A stretch of 49,521 bases of DNA from JBMTVN01 sp046047235 (GTDB lineage Bacteria > Verrucomicrobiota > Verrucomicrobiia > Limisphaerales > JAHDYP01). A model generated the notes under the pieces. It ran no database searches. It worked only from the letters and a program-made list of their open reading frames with translations, and was not told the origin of the DNA. Location: the NCBI GenBank assembly GCA_046047235.1, contig JBJOII010000016.1, positions 1-49,521 of the forward strand. Reading direction: 5' to 3'. Shown piece after piece: positions 1 to 10,000 of the stretch (position 1 is the first letter of the stretch; each line of letters opens with the position of its first letter). A program made the position numbers and the translations under genes.

Positions 1-147
1 GGTTCCCGCCAATTCGTCGAGGACTCCTTCCGCTACAACCGCAACCTCTTCGGCCCAAACCGCAAGTCCGGCGCACGCAAACTACGCGCTCTCAATGACG
101 CTCACCTCTTCACCCTCAGGGACCTCAAAAAAAATGCCTTCGGGTGA
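1..147 (+). CDS. C-terminal tail of a Y1-transposase-like (REP-associated tyrosine transposase type) protein, partial
   Basis: An open frame runs in from the left edge and ends in TGA at 145-147, leaving 48 residues. The tail contains GSRQFVEDSF, then FGPNRKSGARKLR, then FTLRDLKK. This matches from memory the end of REP-associated tyrosine transposase-like (Y1_Tnp/IS200-related) proteins of Verrucomicrobia, where a GS-x-x-FV motif is followed by FG-x-R-x-x-GARK-x-R and a final LRDL. The catalytic HUH and Tyr part lies outside the window and cannot be checked. If the family call is right, this is a domesticated or mobile single-copy transposase, not an IS with visible ends. The family assignment rests on a short motif only. 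Confidence 0.5.
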   Translation, partial: GSRQFVEDSFRYNRNLFGPNRKSGARKLRALNDAHLFTLRDLKKNAFG

Positions 148-261
148 CGTCTTGAGACACCTACAACGTTGCGGTTCAGACTCACTGCTGAACAGCCATG
201 CCTTTGTCTTTCTGAACAAGACAAGTTGAGTGGTCTGTTCGTGCAGACTATTGTAGGCACC

Positions 262-3200
262 ATGACAAAACCGTCCACCGCCTCTCCCGAACGAGAAGCA
301 GTCCGTCATACACCAAGATGGAAGCGATGGAGCTTTGTCGCGACACTGCTACTGGTCTGTTACGCCCTGCTGGGTTTTCTCGGCATCCCGCTGCTCGTTG
401 GCTGGATAGCACCCTCGCAAATCGCGAAGCAGCTGGACCGCGAAGTCACCCTGAAGTCGGTGCGGTTTAACCCCTTCACCTTCGAATGCGAGATCAGCGA
501 CCTGGACATCAAGGATCCCGATGGATCCTCGCTCTTGAGCTGGAATCGCTTCAGGTTGAATTTCGAATTCACCTCAATTTTCCGCGGACCTTGGCGCTTC
601 CGGGAAATCGTGCTTGATGCGCCGTCAATCAGGGCACAAGTCAACCCCGACTACCGTTTCAACTTCTCCGATCTCATTGAGAAGTTCGGATCGACAGCTG
701 AAGATTCTCCGCAACCCGAATCACCCGATGAACCCTTGCCTGCGTTAATCATCGACTACCTGGCTATAACCAACTTCGCGGCGACCTACGCTGATCTGAC
801 CACAACCCAACCTTTCCACTTGGAAGCCACGCCAATCAACCTTGTCGCCCGCGATTTCCGGACCTCACCGGGGCACACCAACGGATTCAGGCTGGAGGGG
901 AAGACAGACATCGGCATGGGTTTTGAGCTCGACGGGGAGCTACAGTTGTCCCCGCCCGAGCTGACCAGTCACGTCGAGGTCACAAACATCGCACTGAACA
1001 GTCTCGAGGCATTTTATTCAGAATACCTGAACCTCAAGATCCGGGCAGGCACCGTGGACTTAACCTCTGATGTTCACCTGCGCGTGGGCGGCGACAGCGA
1101 GACCGCGCAGTTACGAGATACGCTATTCAGCCTGAGAGGGCTGAGGGTAGGCCTGGCTGACCTCGCGACCAACCTCGCCGAACTGGACACTCTCGTGGTT
1201 CGCGCTCCCTTCGCAGATGCCTGGCAACGCGATGCGCATATCGAGAGCGTGGCCCTTGCGGGAGCAAGGCTAAAGGTGCATCGCCGCGCAGATCTCAGCC
1301 TCGAGATAGTCGAAGCTGCCCAGCCGAGGCAGACCGAAAAAGAAGCGCCCGCCACCGTGGCCCTGACCTTCAACGCGGTATCGAACATCGCAACGGTATT
1401 CAGTGGAAACACCAACGTGGGACTAGCCCGCTTGGATCAACTGGTTCTGACGAACAGCAATGTTGAACTTCTCGATGAAGCGCCCGGCATACCAGTCCAG
1501 GTGATCGTGTCAGACATCTTCGCCCGGGTACAGAACGTATCCACTGCACCAGACGCGAAGCCAACAGCCCATGTCAGTTTCCTTTGGCAAACCAATGGCA
1601 CTTTCAGCCTCGAGACAACGGCTCAGGCCACTCCGCCAGCCATTGAAGTGGACGTGGCCCTGCAGCAGTGGAATCTGTCGGCGGCAGATGCCTACATCAG
1701 TCAATTCGCAAATGTCCGACTGCAGGAAAGTGCACTCAACTTCGCCGGACATGCCTCTCTGCTAGTTCCTCCTGACTCCGAACCGGAGGGCCGCTTTCAC
1801 GGGAGCATGAGCATCCACCAGTTCAAGACCAGCCACGGGTCGGACATGGCCAACCTGCTGCATTGGGAAGACTTCAGCATCGATGGAATCACTGTCGATC
1901 TGCATCCGATGGATATCCATGTCGACACGGTTTCACTGTCGGCCCCGGAAGTCTGGGGAGTTCTTCATACCAATGGCACCGTCAACCTGCTGACCGCGGC
2001 GAACCTTACCAATGCAGTGATCACGGCGAGCACGTCGTCGGGCGCTGTTGATTCCACCGTGACTGAAACACCGGTCACCGGGCTCGAGGTCGAACCTCGG
2101 ACCGAACCAACCACAGCCAACCTACCTCCGTTCCGCGTCGGCGGAATTCTCATTACCAACGCGATCCTGCACTTAACCGATGAGTTGACTGAGCCGCACG
2201 CTCATCTAACCGTGAACCCCCTGAACGTCTATGTGAGCGACCTGAACTCTGCAGATCTGCAGAGCCTCAACGTTTCAAGTTCGGGCTCCCTGGAACCGTC
2301 GGGCAATTTCGCCCTGGAGGCACGATTACGACCACTGGATGGGACTAACACGACCGCACTAAGACTCACCACAGAGGGCATTGATCTCAGCCCGACGGAT
2401 CCCTATGTGCGGCGCTTCCTGGGATACCAGCTTGATCGTGGCACGCTCAGCACAGAACTCGACTACCAACTGAACAACCGCCAGCTTGATGGCCAGAATC
2501 GCGTCGTGCTGAACCAGCTTGCTCTCGGAAGTCCCGTAGAGAGTCCCGATGCAATCAAGGCCCCCATCAAACTGGGGATCAAAGTCCTGCAAGATCGTCA
2601 GGGCCGCATAGAGCTAAAGGTGCCTGTACAGGGCAGCCTGGACGATCCCCAGTTCGACATCGGAAAGGTCATCAGCGGCGCGTTCGCGAATGTATTTACC
2701 AAGGTGCTAACCTCGCCCTTCAGTGTGCTGGGAGGGTTACTGGGCGAAGGCGAGCCGGAAGACTTGGAACGTGTCGCATTCGCCCCGGGCAGCTCTGAGA
2801 TCGACAAGGATGGCCTTAAACGGCTGGGCAAGCTGGAGAAAGTGCTCTACGAGCGTCCGGCCCTGAACCTGGAATTACTCGCTCTGGTCGACCAAAAGCA
2901 GGATGCCGCTGCACTGCGGGAGTTGCGCCTTAGCGAACAGCTGACAGAACTTAGGTCTACTGCCGGGGAGTCCGGAGAGGATACATCGAGCGCTGACGAG
3001 GCGCAGCTGATCGCACAGGCCTATAGGGAGTTGCATGGCTTGCCGCTGCCTGGCGCAGCAGAGAAAGCAAACGAGTCACTCGTGACCCAAGCACCTCACA
3101 CCGCAGAGCTCGAATCGACTGCTCCGATTCAGAAGAGCATCCGCTTGACCCAACGCCTTAGGGGTGGCGAACGCATGATGCAGCGTCGACTGAGGAGCAC

Positions 3201-3507
3201 TTCCGAACAGGAGACACCGACTCCGGATTCAGGCTCCGCTGCGGAGGAAGGCACCACAACCGAATCCAACCAACCGGAACCCGGCCCCGAGACCGCCCCG
3301 CTCCCCTCGGTGGCCGCGATGCGAACGGCCTTATTGGATGCGATCGCGATCCCGGATGAGAGTCTGGATGAGCTGGGGGACAAAAGACAGGAAGCCGTAC
3401 GCACCGCGCTCCTGCAAAGCGGCAGAATTGAACCCGAGCGCATCACACCCAAAACGCTCTCGGGAACCGCCCCCACGGGAACAGAAGTCCGATTCAGCCT
3501 ACAGTAA
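262..3507 (+). CDS. DUF748 / AsmA-like envelope protein, very large
   Basis: A 1081-residue protein. The ATG at 262 was chosen because it sits about 17 residues before the single N-terminal membrane segment (roughly residues 21-46, rich in L, V and G). An upstream TTG at 169 would only add an unlikely polar extension. After the anchor comes the DUF748/AsmA-type opening, with LDREVTLKSVRFNPFTFE followed by L-x-I-x-D-x-x-G. Long beta-rich repeats follow, then a C-terminal region with LGSPVESPDAIKAPIKLGI, an RIELKVPVQGSLDDPQFDIG stretch and VAFAPGSSEID, which recalls the OmpA-like ending of DUF748 proteins. The last ~200 residues are acidic, low-complexity and probably disordered. AsmA-like proteins are thought to form periplasmic bridges for lipid transport or outer-membrane assembly; the role here is inferred from family only. 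It stands alone on the plus strand. Confidence 0.85.
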   Translation: MTKPSTASPEREAVRHTPRWKRWSFVATLLLVCYALLGFLGIPLLVGWIAPSQIAKQLDREVTLKSVRFNPFTFECEISDLDIKDPDGSSLLSWNRFRLNFEFTSIFRGPWRFREIVLDAPSIRAQVNPDYRFNFSDLIEKFGSTAEDSPQPESPDEPLPALIIDYLAITNFAATYADLTTTQPFHLEATPINLVARDFRTSPGHTNGFRLEGKTDIGMGFELDGELQLSPPELTSHVEVTNIALNSLEAFYSEYLNLKIRAGTVDLTSDVHLRVGGDSETAQLRDTLFSLRGLRVGLADLATNLAELDTLVVRAPFADAWQRDAHIESVALAGARLKVHRRADLSLEIVEAAQPRQTEKEAPATVALTFNAVSNIATVFSGNTNVGLARLDQLVLTNSNVELLDEAPGIPVQVIVSDIFARVQNVSTAPDAKPTAHVSFLWQTNGTFSLETTAQATPPAIEVDVALQQWNLSAADAYISQFANVRLQESALNFAGHASLLVPPDSEPEGRFHGSMSIHQFKTSHGSDMANLLHWEDFSIDGITVDLHPMDIHVDTVSLSAPEVWGVLHTNGTVNLLTAANLTNAVITASTSSGAVDSTVTETPVTGLEVEPRTEPTTANLPPFRVGGILITNAILHLTDELTEPHAHLTVNPLNVYVSDLNSADLQSLNVSSSGSLEPSGNFALEARLRPLDGTNTTALRLTTEGIDLSPTDPYVRRFLGYQLDRGTLSTELDYQLNNRQLDGQNRVVLNQLALGSPVESPDAIKAPIKLGIKVLQDRQGRIELKVPVQGSLDDPQFDIGKVISGAFANVFTKVLTSPFSVLGGLLGEGEPEDLERVAFAPGSSEIDKDGLKRLGKLEKVLYERPALNLELLALVDQKQDAAALRELRLSEQLTELRSTAGESGEDTSSADEAQLIAQAYRELHGLPLPGAAEKANESLVTQAPHTAELESTAPIQKSIRLTQRLRGGERMMQRRLRSTSEQETPTPDSGSAAEEGTTTESNQPEPGPETAPLPSVAAMRTALLDAIAIPDESLDELGDKRQEAVRTALLQSGRIEPERITPKTLSGTAPTGTEVRFSLQ

Positions 3508-3547
3508 GGAACGTGCCTACCCGACCGGCCACCATCCGGCGACCGCC

Positions 3548-3593
3548 CTCAAGGGCATGAGGTCTGCTCTGCCCCATTGTGTTTGCCCTTGAG
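3548..3593 (+). terminator. Perfect 10-bp inverted repeat downstream of the DUF748 gene
   Basis: CTCAAGGGCA at 3548-3557 and TGCCCTTGAG at 3584-3593 are exact reverse complements separated by 26 nt. The repeat lies 40 nt after the DUF748 stop and 87 nt before the pseudopilin-like gene. The loop is long and there is no T-run, so it is a weak candidate for an intrinsic terminator. It could equally be an mRNA 3' stabilising stem or a protein-binding site. Confidence 0.3.
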
Positions 3594-3679
3594 TTGGCAT
3601 CCGCGACTATGTTCCTTTAACCAGAATCAAGAAACTCGTCGGAAGGGCATCCCGCCCAAGCGACCAACGCCGTAAAATC

Positions 3680-4555
3680 ATGAATCGTCTCCAATCGGGC
3701 AGAAAACCTGCGTTCATACAACCGGCAGCCTGCCAGCGCGCCCGCACCGCTTTCACCTTGATCGAGCTCCTCGTTGTCATCGCGATCATCGCCATTCTCG
3801 CAGGCATGCTCCTACCCGCGTTATCGAAGGCCAAGACCAAGGCCCAAGGCATCGCCTGTGTGAACAACCTGAAGCAGCTCCAGCTGGTTTGGCAGTTCTA
3901 CGCCGACGACAACCAGGACAGGATCGTCTCTTCCGGCTATACCCTGCCGGTTGAAGACACCGCCTGGGTGGATGGATGGCTCGATTTCAACGCCAGCAAC
4001 CCTGACAACACCAACACCGTCGCCTTGCGTGATCCCGAGCGTTCCAAATACGCCCAATACCTTCAGGATGTCGGCGTCTACAAATGTCCGGCAGACCGCA
4101 GCAACATTCGCGGCATCCCTCGCGTTCGGAGCATGGGCATGAGCCAGGCTCTTGCCGGTCCGGGCGACTGGCTGGACCCCGCCGGCTTTGGGGCCAACGG
4201 CAGCTCGAAGAAATACCGCACCTTCTTCAAGTCCAGCGAGATGGTGGACCCGGGTCCCTCAATGACCTATGTCCTGCTGGACGAACACCCCGACAGCATC
4301 AACGCCGGCGGCTTCGCCAACATGATGGTGGAGTCGGCAGCGTCTGCCCGCATCATCGACTTTCCCGCCAGCTACCACAACGGCGCTGCGGGTATTTCCT
4401 TTGCCGACGGCCATGCGGAAATCCGGAAATGGGTTGACCAGCGGACCCAGCCGCCAGCGCGCTACAACAACGAACTCCAACTCAACGTCGCCTCACCCAA
4501 CAACCGCGACATGATCTGGCTTTCGGAACGCACCTCCAGCCTGCGTGCGCCTTAG
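3680..4555 (+). CDS. Type II secretion/pseudopilin-like protein with N-terminal methylation motif and H-X9-DG C-terminus
   Basis: A 291-residue protein with a type III (prepilin) signal. About 24 leader residues end in RTA, then FTLIELLVVIAIIAILAGML carries the conserved Glu at position 5 of the mature chain and a long hydrophobic helix. The rest is a globular domain (about residues 50-290) of the family abundant in Planctomycetes and Verrucomicrobia. It ends with the H-X9-DG signature in HNGAAGISFADG. The substrate-side role of these proteins is unknown; they are membrane-anchored, cleaved and methylated by prepilin peptidase, and often sit beside sugar-degrading genes, as here. The leader is longer than usual. 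A glycosidase-like gene follows after 50 bp, so co-transcription is possible. Confidence 0.9.
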   Translation: MNRLQSGRKPAFIQPAACQRARTAFTLIELLVVIAIIAILAGMLLPALSKAKTKAQGIACVNNLKQLQLVWQFYADDNQDRIVSSGYTLPVEDTAWVDGWLDFNASNPDNTNTVALRDPERSKYAQYLQDVGVYKCPADRSNIRGIPRVRSMGMSQALAGPGDWLDPAGFGANGSSKKYRTFFKSSEMVDPGPSMTYVLLDEHPDSINAGGFANMMVESAASARIIDFPASYHNGAAGISFADGHAEIRKWVDQRTQPPARYNNELQLNVASPNNRDMIWLSERTSSLRAP

Positions 4556-4605
4556 CCGCGCGGACCTACCCTTGAATCTTCCGGCACTCCACGCCAGAGT
4601 CGTTC

Positions 4606-5688
4606 GTGATCTCGCAACAGGGATTCCCAGTCCTTCTATCCCTCCTCCTTGCCGCCAGCCTTCGAGTTGGTGCCGCGGAGCACCCGATTCCGCGCCCCAC
4701 CCTCGACGCTTGGTCGGCCCCTTACCGGGGCTGGCATTATTGGCCGGATCACGTCATCCCCTCCGAACCGGCGATACCGGGTTACTCGGCGTTTCACAAC
4801 ACTGATGTCCCATGCATCTACCAGATCCCCGGACAACCCGACCGTTACTACCTGAGTTACATCGCCTTTGATGGCCAGGGCTACAACTCGTTCGTTGCCG
4901 AAAGCACCAACCTCACCCATTGGACCAACCACCGGCTCGCAATGGGCTTCGGACCTCCCGACACCTTCGATCATGGCGGGCGGGTAATCGGCGCGTTCCT
5001 CTACCAGTCCTATGACATCAAGGGCCTGCGCACTCTCAAGCGGCACGACGACCAATTCTGGACTCTCTATGGGGCTTACCCGCGACAGGGCGGATACGAA
5101 CTCCGGCCGGGTTACGAAGGTCTGGCTCAAAGCAAAGACGGACTGAACTGGCAGCGCGGACACGAGACTCCGATTCTGTCGGTTTTCGATGTGGGCTGCG
5201 CAGTCTGGGAGAAGGATTGCATCTACCAGCCCTGGCTCCTGGAACACAATGGCCGGTTCTTTAATTTCTACAACGCCGCCAACGGAAACCACGAGCAAAC
5301 CGGCCTCGCGTTCTCCCATGACCTGCGCAACTGGATCCGTTACCCTGCCAACCCCGTTATCCAGAACGGTCCCGATGGGTTTGATGCGCAGTTCGCTTCG
5401 GATCCCAAGGTGTACCGGGATGGCGATCACTGGACAATGTTCTACTTTGGCGTCGGTCACGGAGCTGCCCACATCATGATCGCTTTCTCCCGTGATCTCG
5501 TGCACTGGACCTCTCATCCGGAACCCCTCTACAAGGCTGGCGGCCACCCCGGGGGTCTCGACACTACCTACGCACACAAGACATCCCTCCTTTACCACAC
5601 CCCGACTGACACTTTTTATCTCTATTATTGTGCTGTCGGTGACCGCGGCCGCGGTATCGGCCTCCTCACCAGCAGACCTCTCAAATGA
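4606..5688 (+). CDS. Secreted glycosidase-like five-bladed beta-propeller protein (GH43/GH32/GH130-type fold)
   Basis: A 360-residue protein starting at GTG 4606, directly followed by a signal peptide (residues 1-24, hydrophobic VLLSLLLAASL core, cleavage near VGAAEH). The body has repeating propeller-blade motifs typical of the GH43/GH32/GH130 superfamily: YYLSYIAFD, FVAESTNLTHWTN, GLAQSKDGLNWQRG, LAFSHDLRNWIRYP, FASDPKVYRDGDHWTMFYFG, IAFSRDLVHWTS and FYLYYCA. Acidic residues in FDHGGR, SDPKVY and the blade starts are catalytic candidates, but I cannot assign a CAZy family with certainty. It is probably extracytoplasmic and acts on a glycan. Its stop overlaps the start of the DUF3472 gene by 4 nt (ATGA), so the two are translationally coupled. 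Confidence 0.8.
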   Translation: MISQQGFPVLLSLLLAASLRVGAAEHPIPRPTLDAWSAPYRGWHYWPDHVIPSEPAIPGYSAFHNTDVPCIYQIPGQPDRYYLSYIAFDGQGYNSFVAESTNLTHWTNHRLAMGFGPPDTFDHGGRVIGAFLYQSYDIKGLRTLKRHDDQFWTLYGAYPRQGGYELRPGYEGLAQSKDGLNWQRGHETPILSVFDVGCAVWEKDCIYQPWLLEHNGRFFNFYNAANGNHEQTGLAFSHDLRNWIRYPANPVIQNGPDGFDAQFASDPKVYRDGDHWTMFYFGVGHGAAHIMIAFSRDLVHWTSHPEPLYKAGGHPGGLDTTYAHKTSLLYHTPTDTFYLYYCAVGDRGRGIGLLTSRPLK

Positions 5689-6953
5689 AAACACATTGCC
5701 CACCGCAGCTGGTTCTGGCCGGCTGCCTGCTCTTCGTCACATCGGCCGCTGCCAGCGACCTGACCGTTCCCGCCTACACCGCCTACACGTTACCCGACCC
5801 CAACGGCGCGCGCATTTCAGAGCGCAGCGGCCTGACCCGGTGGAATGACCCGAACCTGAATGTCAACTGGTATGGCCTGTTTCGACAAACCGGCCCCCTT
5901 CGCGCCGGCATCACACTCCGCTTGCCGGCTGACTCGACATCGCTCCTCGGCCTCGCGATCGATGGTCAAACCAACCGGTTCAGCGTAACCGGGAAAGGAA
6001 GCGAGAACCCGGTCACAGTTGAATGCGGCGAGTTTTCGCTCACCTCAACCGGATACCACCGCATCACCCTGTCTTCATACAACGCACCAGGCACTCCTCC
6101 CGGCGACATCTCCGCGCTCCACCTGGCAGGTCAGGCTACTGAAAACGCCCACTTCAACTTGAAGGAACGCCGCAATGCAGCGTCCGTACACCTGATGTAT
6201 CCGGTTCCTGAAGACACCGAAATCGCCGCATTTTACTGCGAGGCAACTGCCGTCGAAGATCCCACCACCACATTCTACATGGCCTGTGGCTGGCACCGCG
6301 GCTATTTCGGGATGCAGGTGAACAGCCCCTCTGAGCGTCGGATCATCTTCTCCGTCTGGGATAGCGGCAGTGAAGCGGTCGATCGCGACAAGGTGGCCAC
6401 GGAAAACCGCGTTCGCCTTCTGGCCAAGGGGGACGGCGTGTACTCGGGTGACTTCGGCAATGAAGGAACCGGAGGCCATAGCCACTTGAAATACCCATGG
6501 AAAACCGGTGATACCCAGAAGTTCCTGGTTACAGCCCAACCCACCAACCAGACGTTCACCGCCTTTTCAGGCTATTACTTTCATCCCGACTCGCATCAGT
6601 GGATGTTGATCTCCTCCTGGCTCGCGCCCAAGGAAGGCGGCTACCTCAAACGCCCTCATAGTTTCAGTGAAAATTTCTGGGGCAGCAACGGCCACCTGCC
6701 GCGCAAGGCTCTATACGGAAACCAATGGATCCTTACTGATCAGGGCAGGTGGATCGAACTGACCACCGCCAAATTCAGCCATGACCAAACCGGACGCGAA
6801 GATCGCCTGGACCGATACATGGGCATCGAACAGGGCCAGTTCTTCCTCCAACATGGGGGCTTCCTCGACGGTTTCGTCACCTATGGCACGGCCTTCGATC
6901 GTCCGGCCAACGGGCAACACCCGGACATTCAATCGCTTCCTGGCCATCCATAG
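5685..6953 (+). CDS. Secreted DUF3472-family protein
   Basis: A 422-residue protein with a signal peptide (about residues 1-23, VLAGCLLFVTSAAAS). The N-terminal third looks like a DUF5077-type carbohydrate-binding beta-sandwich (AGITLRLPADSTSLLGLAIDG, then HRITLSSYNAPGTPPGDIS). From about residue 150 it matches DUF3472: RNAASVHLMYPVPEDTEIAAFYCEA, TTTFYMACGWHRGYFGMQV, FSVWDSGS, then YPWKTGDTQKFLVTAQP and a C-terminal GQWILTDQGRWIELTTAKFSHDQTG. DUF3472 proteins are extracellular and common in polysaccharide-degrading bacteria; no reaction is established to my knowledge. Start and stop overlap with the preceding glycosidase-like gene implies joint action on one substrate (inference). The 3' end faces the convergent beta-helix gene across 86 bp. 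Confidence 0.85.
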   Translation: MKTHCPPQLVLAGCLLFVTSAAASDLTVPAYTAYTLPDPNGARISERSGLTRWNDPNLNVNWYGLFRQTGPLRAGITLRLPADSTSLLGLAIDGQTNRFSVTGKGSENPVTVECGEFSLTSTGYHRITLSSYNAPGTPPGDISALHLAGQATENAHFNLKERRNAASVHLMYPVPEDTEIAAFYCEATAVEDPTTTFYMACGWHRGYFGMQVNSPSERRIIFSVWDSGSEAVDRDKVATENRVRLLAKGDGVYSGDFGNEGTGGHSHLKYPWKTGDTQKFLVTAQPTNQTFTAFSGYYFHPDSHQWMLISSWLAPKEGGYLKRPHSFSENFWGSNGHLPRKALYGNQWILTDQGRWIELTTAKFSHDQTGREDRLDRYMGIEQGQFFLQHGGFLDGFVTYGTAFDRPANGQHPDIQSLPGHP

Positions 6954-7039
6954 CGCGGCAGCCGTGCGCTTGCCACGATGCAGCGCAACCTGCCCTGCCG
7001 CATACGCCCCCACCCGCCCCAAGGCCAGGGAAAGGTGGC

Positions 7040-10000
7040 TCAACGAAGTTGCAACTGATAGAAGAAGCTGCTCTCCCCTGTTGATTCCAGTTCCACCGTA
7101 AAGGTCTGGCTTTGCTCCATCCCATATTCTGAAACCGTCGACCAGTCTCCAGCCGCGGGATCCGTTGATCGCATCAGGGCATATGACTTGCCGCTTACTG
7201 CCCGCCACGAGAGCTGGACTCCACCGCCGGGCAGGCTTGCCAAGGTGAGAGCCAGCACTGACCGCGCATCCAGCGGATCGGTACCGGCAGCATACTCCGA
7301 GGCATTGACCAGTCCGTCCGCGTCCGCATCGCTGGCAGCATCGTTGCTCAACGGATCCAACCCGAACGCAATTTCCCAAACATCCGGCAGACCGTCACTT
7401 TCAGTGTCTGCCAGAGGATGTATCACTTCGAACGCTCCCAGGTCCGACCCCGCCACGCCATCCGCATTTCCATCCAAGGGACGCAACACACCCTCGATAT
7501 CCCGCCCGAAAGAGTATCGAGCATCGGCAGCATCCACGTCGGCTGATTCGAGCGCGGGACGAAAGTCGTGTCCGGCCCAGTCCACAAAAGTCGGTGCACG
7601 GTGTATATCGCTCACTCCGGCATCGAGGTTTAGGTAGTCACCGCCAGCATTGAAGAGATTATTAGCTGCCAAAACCGGCACAGGCATCGGAGCGGTCAGG
7701 GTCTGGAAGAAGCCTGAGGAATTGGACACAACCAGGTTGTTCGCGATCACCAACCCATCAGCCGGCGGGACCAACGTGAACGCCAGCGCCCCACCCTGTT
7801 CTCCAAATGGGCTACCTGCATCGTTGCCGATCAGCGTGTTGTGAATCACCTCCACCGGCGCAACAACGTTGGTTGTCACCATCACATACAGACCTCCCCC
7901 CATTCCGCCCGCCAGCGAAGGTTGACCGGCCGTATTATTAAGGAAGACATTGTTCCTAACCGTAGCAGCATGGTAGGCGGCCAGGTACAATCCGGCGCCC
8001 ACCGCTGCTTTATTCGCTTCGAACCAATTCCCCTCCAGAACAGCATCCTCGGCCAACTGAATCGTCACGGCACCCTGGGCAGCCCCACCAAAAAGCGGCG
8101 GCAATTCATACATGCCATTACCGCGAATCGAGTTGTGCAGAATCACCGGCGCGGATGCCTCACAGAAGATCGCCGACCCATAGGCCGCACGATTGCCGTG
8201 GATCTCATTGTCCCGGATCAAAGGCCTGGAACGCACGCAATGGACCCCCCCACCACTGCCATCAAAATCATTCAGGATCTCGTTTTCGATGATCCGGTTT
8301 CCCTCTATGACCGGGTAGGCAAGATCGCAAGCTATGCCTGCTCCATAGGATGGACGCATCTCCGCCGTATTGTCATAGGCCAGACTGTTCCGCGTAATGA
8401 CGTTGTTCGCTATGATCGGGCCGGACACCGCCACCAGAATCCCGCCACCTTTGCCTCCGACCCCATATTTGTTCAGGGTCAGGCCGCCGGTATAGTCGCC
8501 ACCACCCGTCACCGTGAAACCATCCAGCGTGCTGACCCGGAACCCACCCTGTCCGCTGATGACCACGTTCGGCACTCCATTCCCATCCAGCACAGTCGGG
8601 TGTGCCCCGGGATCCCGCAAATCACGCTCCGCCTCATCCCCGGCAAAGCCACCATAAACATGGACAAATGCAGGCAACCAAACACCGCCATCATATACAC
8701 CCTCAGCCACCCAAACCTCTCCGCCACTCGGCCGGATCGCATCCAGAGCCGCCTGAACCGTTCGCTTGGCCGAATCCCAACCCGAACCATCCGCATCGTC
8801 GCTTCCCGCCGTACTCACCCGCACAACGGTGGCTTGCCACGGCCACACCCCGCCGTCGATTTCATCCGCCCCGATGTCCGGCAATCCCCACTCGCCCCGG
8901 ACACTTCCGTCAATGTCCAACACCGGCATGCGCTCCAGCTCGCCGGTGCCGGCATCCCTGCAGGGCGAGTCCGAACGCAAATGAACCCGCCCCAGAGAAA
9001 GGCACACCAAACCGGGATCAACCGAAATATTCCCTTCGCTGCCAACCGGATTCACCAGTCCTGAAAAATCCCCCTGCTCCTCAAAGACCCGGTTGCCATA
9101 GACACAGTTGTGCGCAAACAACGCTTCGTCCGGCGTACCGGGGATCAGTTCGATCCCACGCGGATTGAAGGCGACGATATTGTTCACGACTATCGGAACC
9201 AGCGGAACCAACCCGGAACTACCCCAGCAAATCCCTGAACCAGCGTTCGCAACCACGGTGTTGTTGAGCAACTGCGGAACACCACCGTTCGCATCCACCA
9301 CCGCGACACCAGCCCCCTTGGCCCCTCCATTCGCAGCGATCACATTGCCCAGAACCAACGGTGAACTCCTTGCCGTAGGATGCGGTCTGCCATCCAGGTC
9401 ATCCGCCGTTGCAAAGATTCCACCCCCTCCAACCTCCACGGGACCGCTTCCCTGAACCCAGCTCGCCGTGTTGCCATAAATCCAGTTTCGCTCGATACGC
9501 GGGGATGCAGACCGCCAGCAACTAATGCCCCCTCCATTCTGCATGGCGGTATTCCAAGCGATCACGTTCCCAACGATCTCCGGCGAAGCGTCGATACAAC
9601 TAATGCCGCCACCGTCAAAAGCGTAGTTCTCGAGAATTACATTGCCCTCGATCAGCGCAACGGCATCTGACGCCAGGTTCTTCACTGATATACCCGCACC
9701 GTAGGCCAGCGCTTCCGAAGACGTGTTCCAACGAATCCGGTTGTTCGTTATCTTCGCGCCAGCGTTGTAGAGCCGCACCCCACAGCCCCTGCCCCGCTGG
9801 ACAGCAAACCCGTCCAGCACCGTCTCCCTCCCGCCGCCCTCGACCAGAACAACAATGTTCGTATCGCCCCCATCGAGGATCGAGGGATATTTCAATGGGT
9901 CCCGCTCCTGGAGCGTCAACTCATCACCCCTGAAGCCTCCATAGAGAGACACCCCCGCGCCCAGGTTCACGGAACACGCATAGGTACCCTGGCTGACCCA

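Noticed and set aside
4636..5703. Minus-strand open frame of 355 codons
   Set aside because: Antisense to the glycosidase-like propeller gene, which has a signal peptide and blade motifs; the shadow has none.
7841..9064. Plus-strand open frame of 407 codons
   Set aside because: Antisense to the beta-helix gene.
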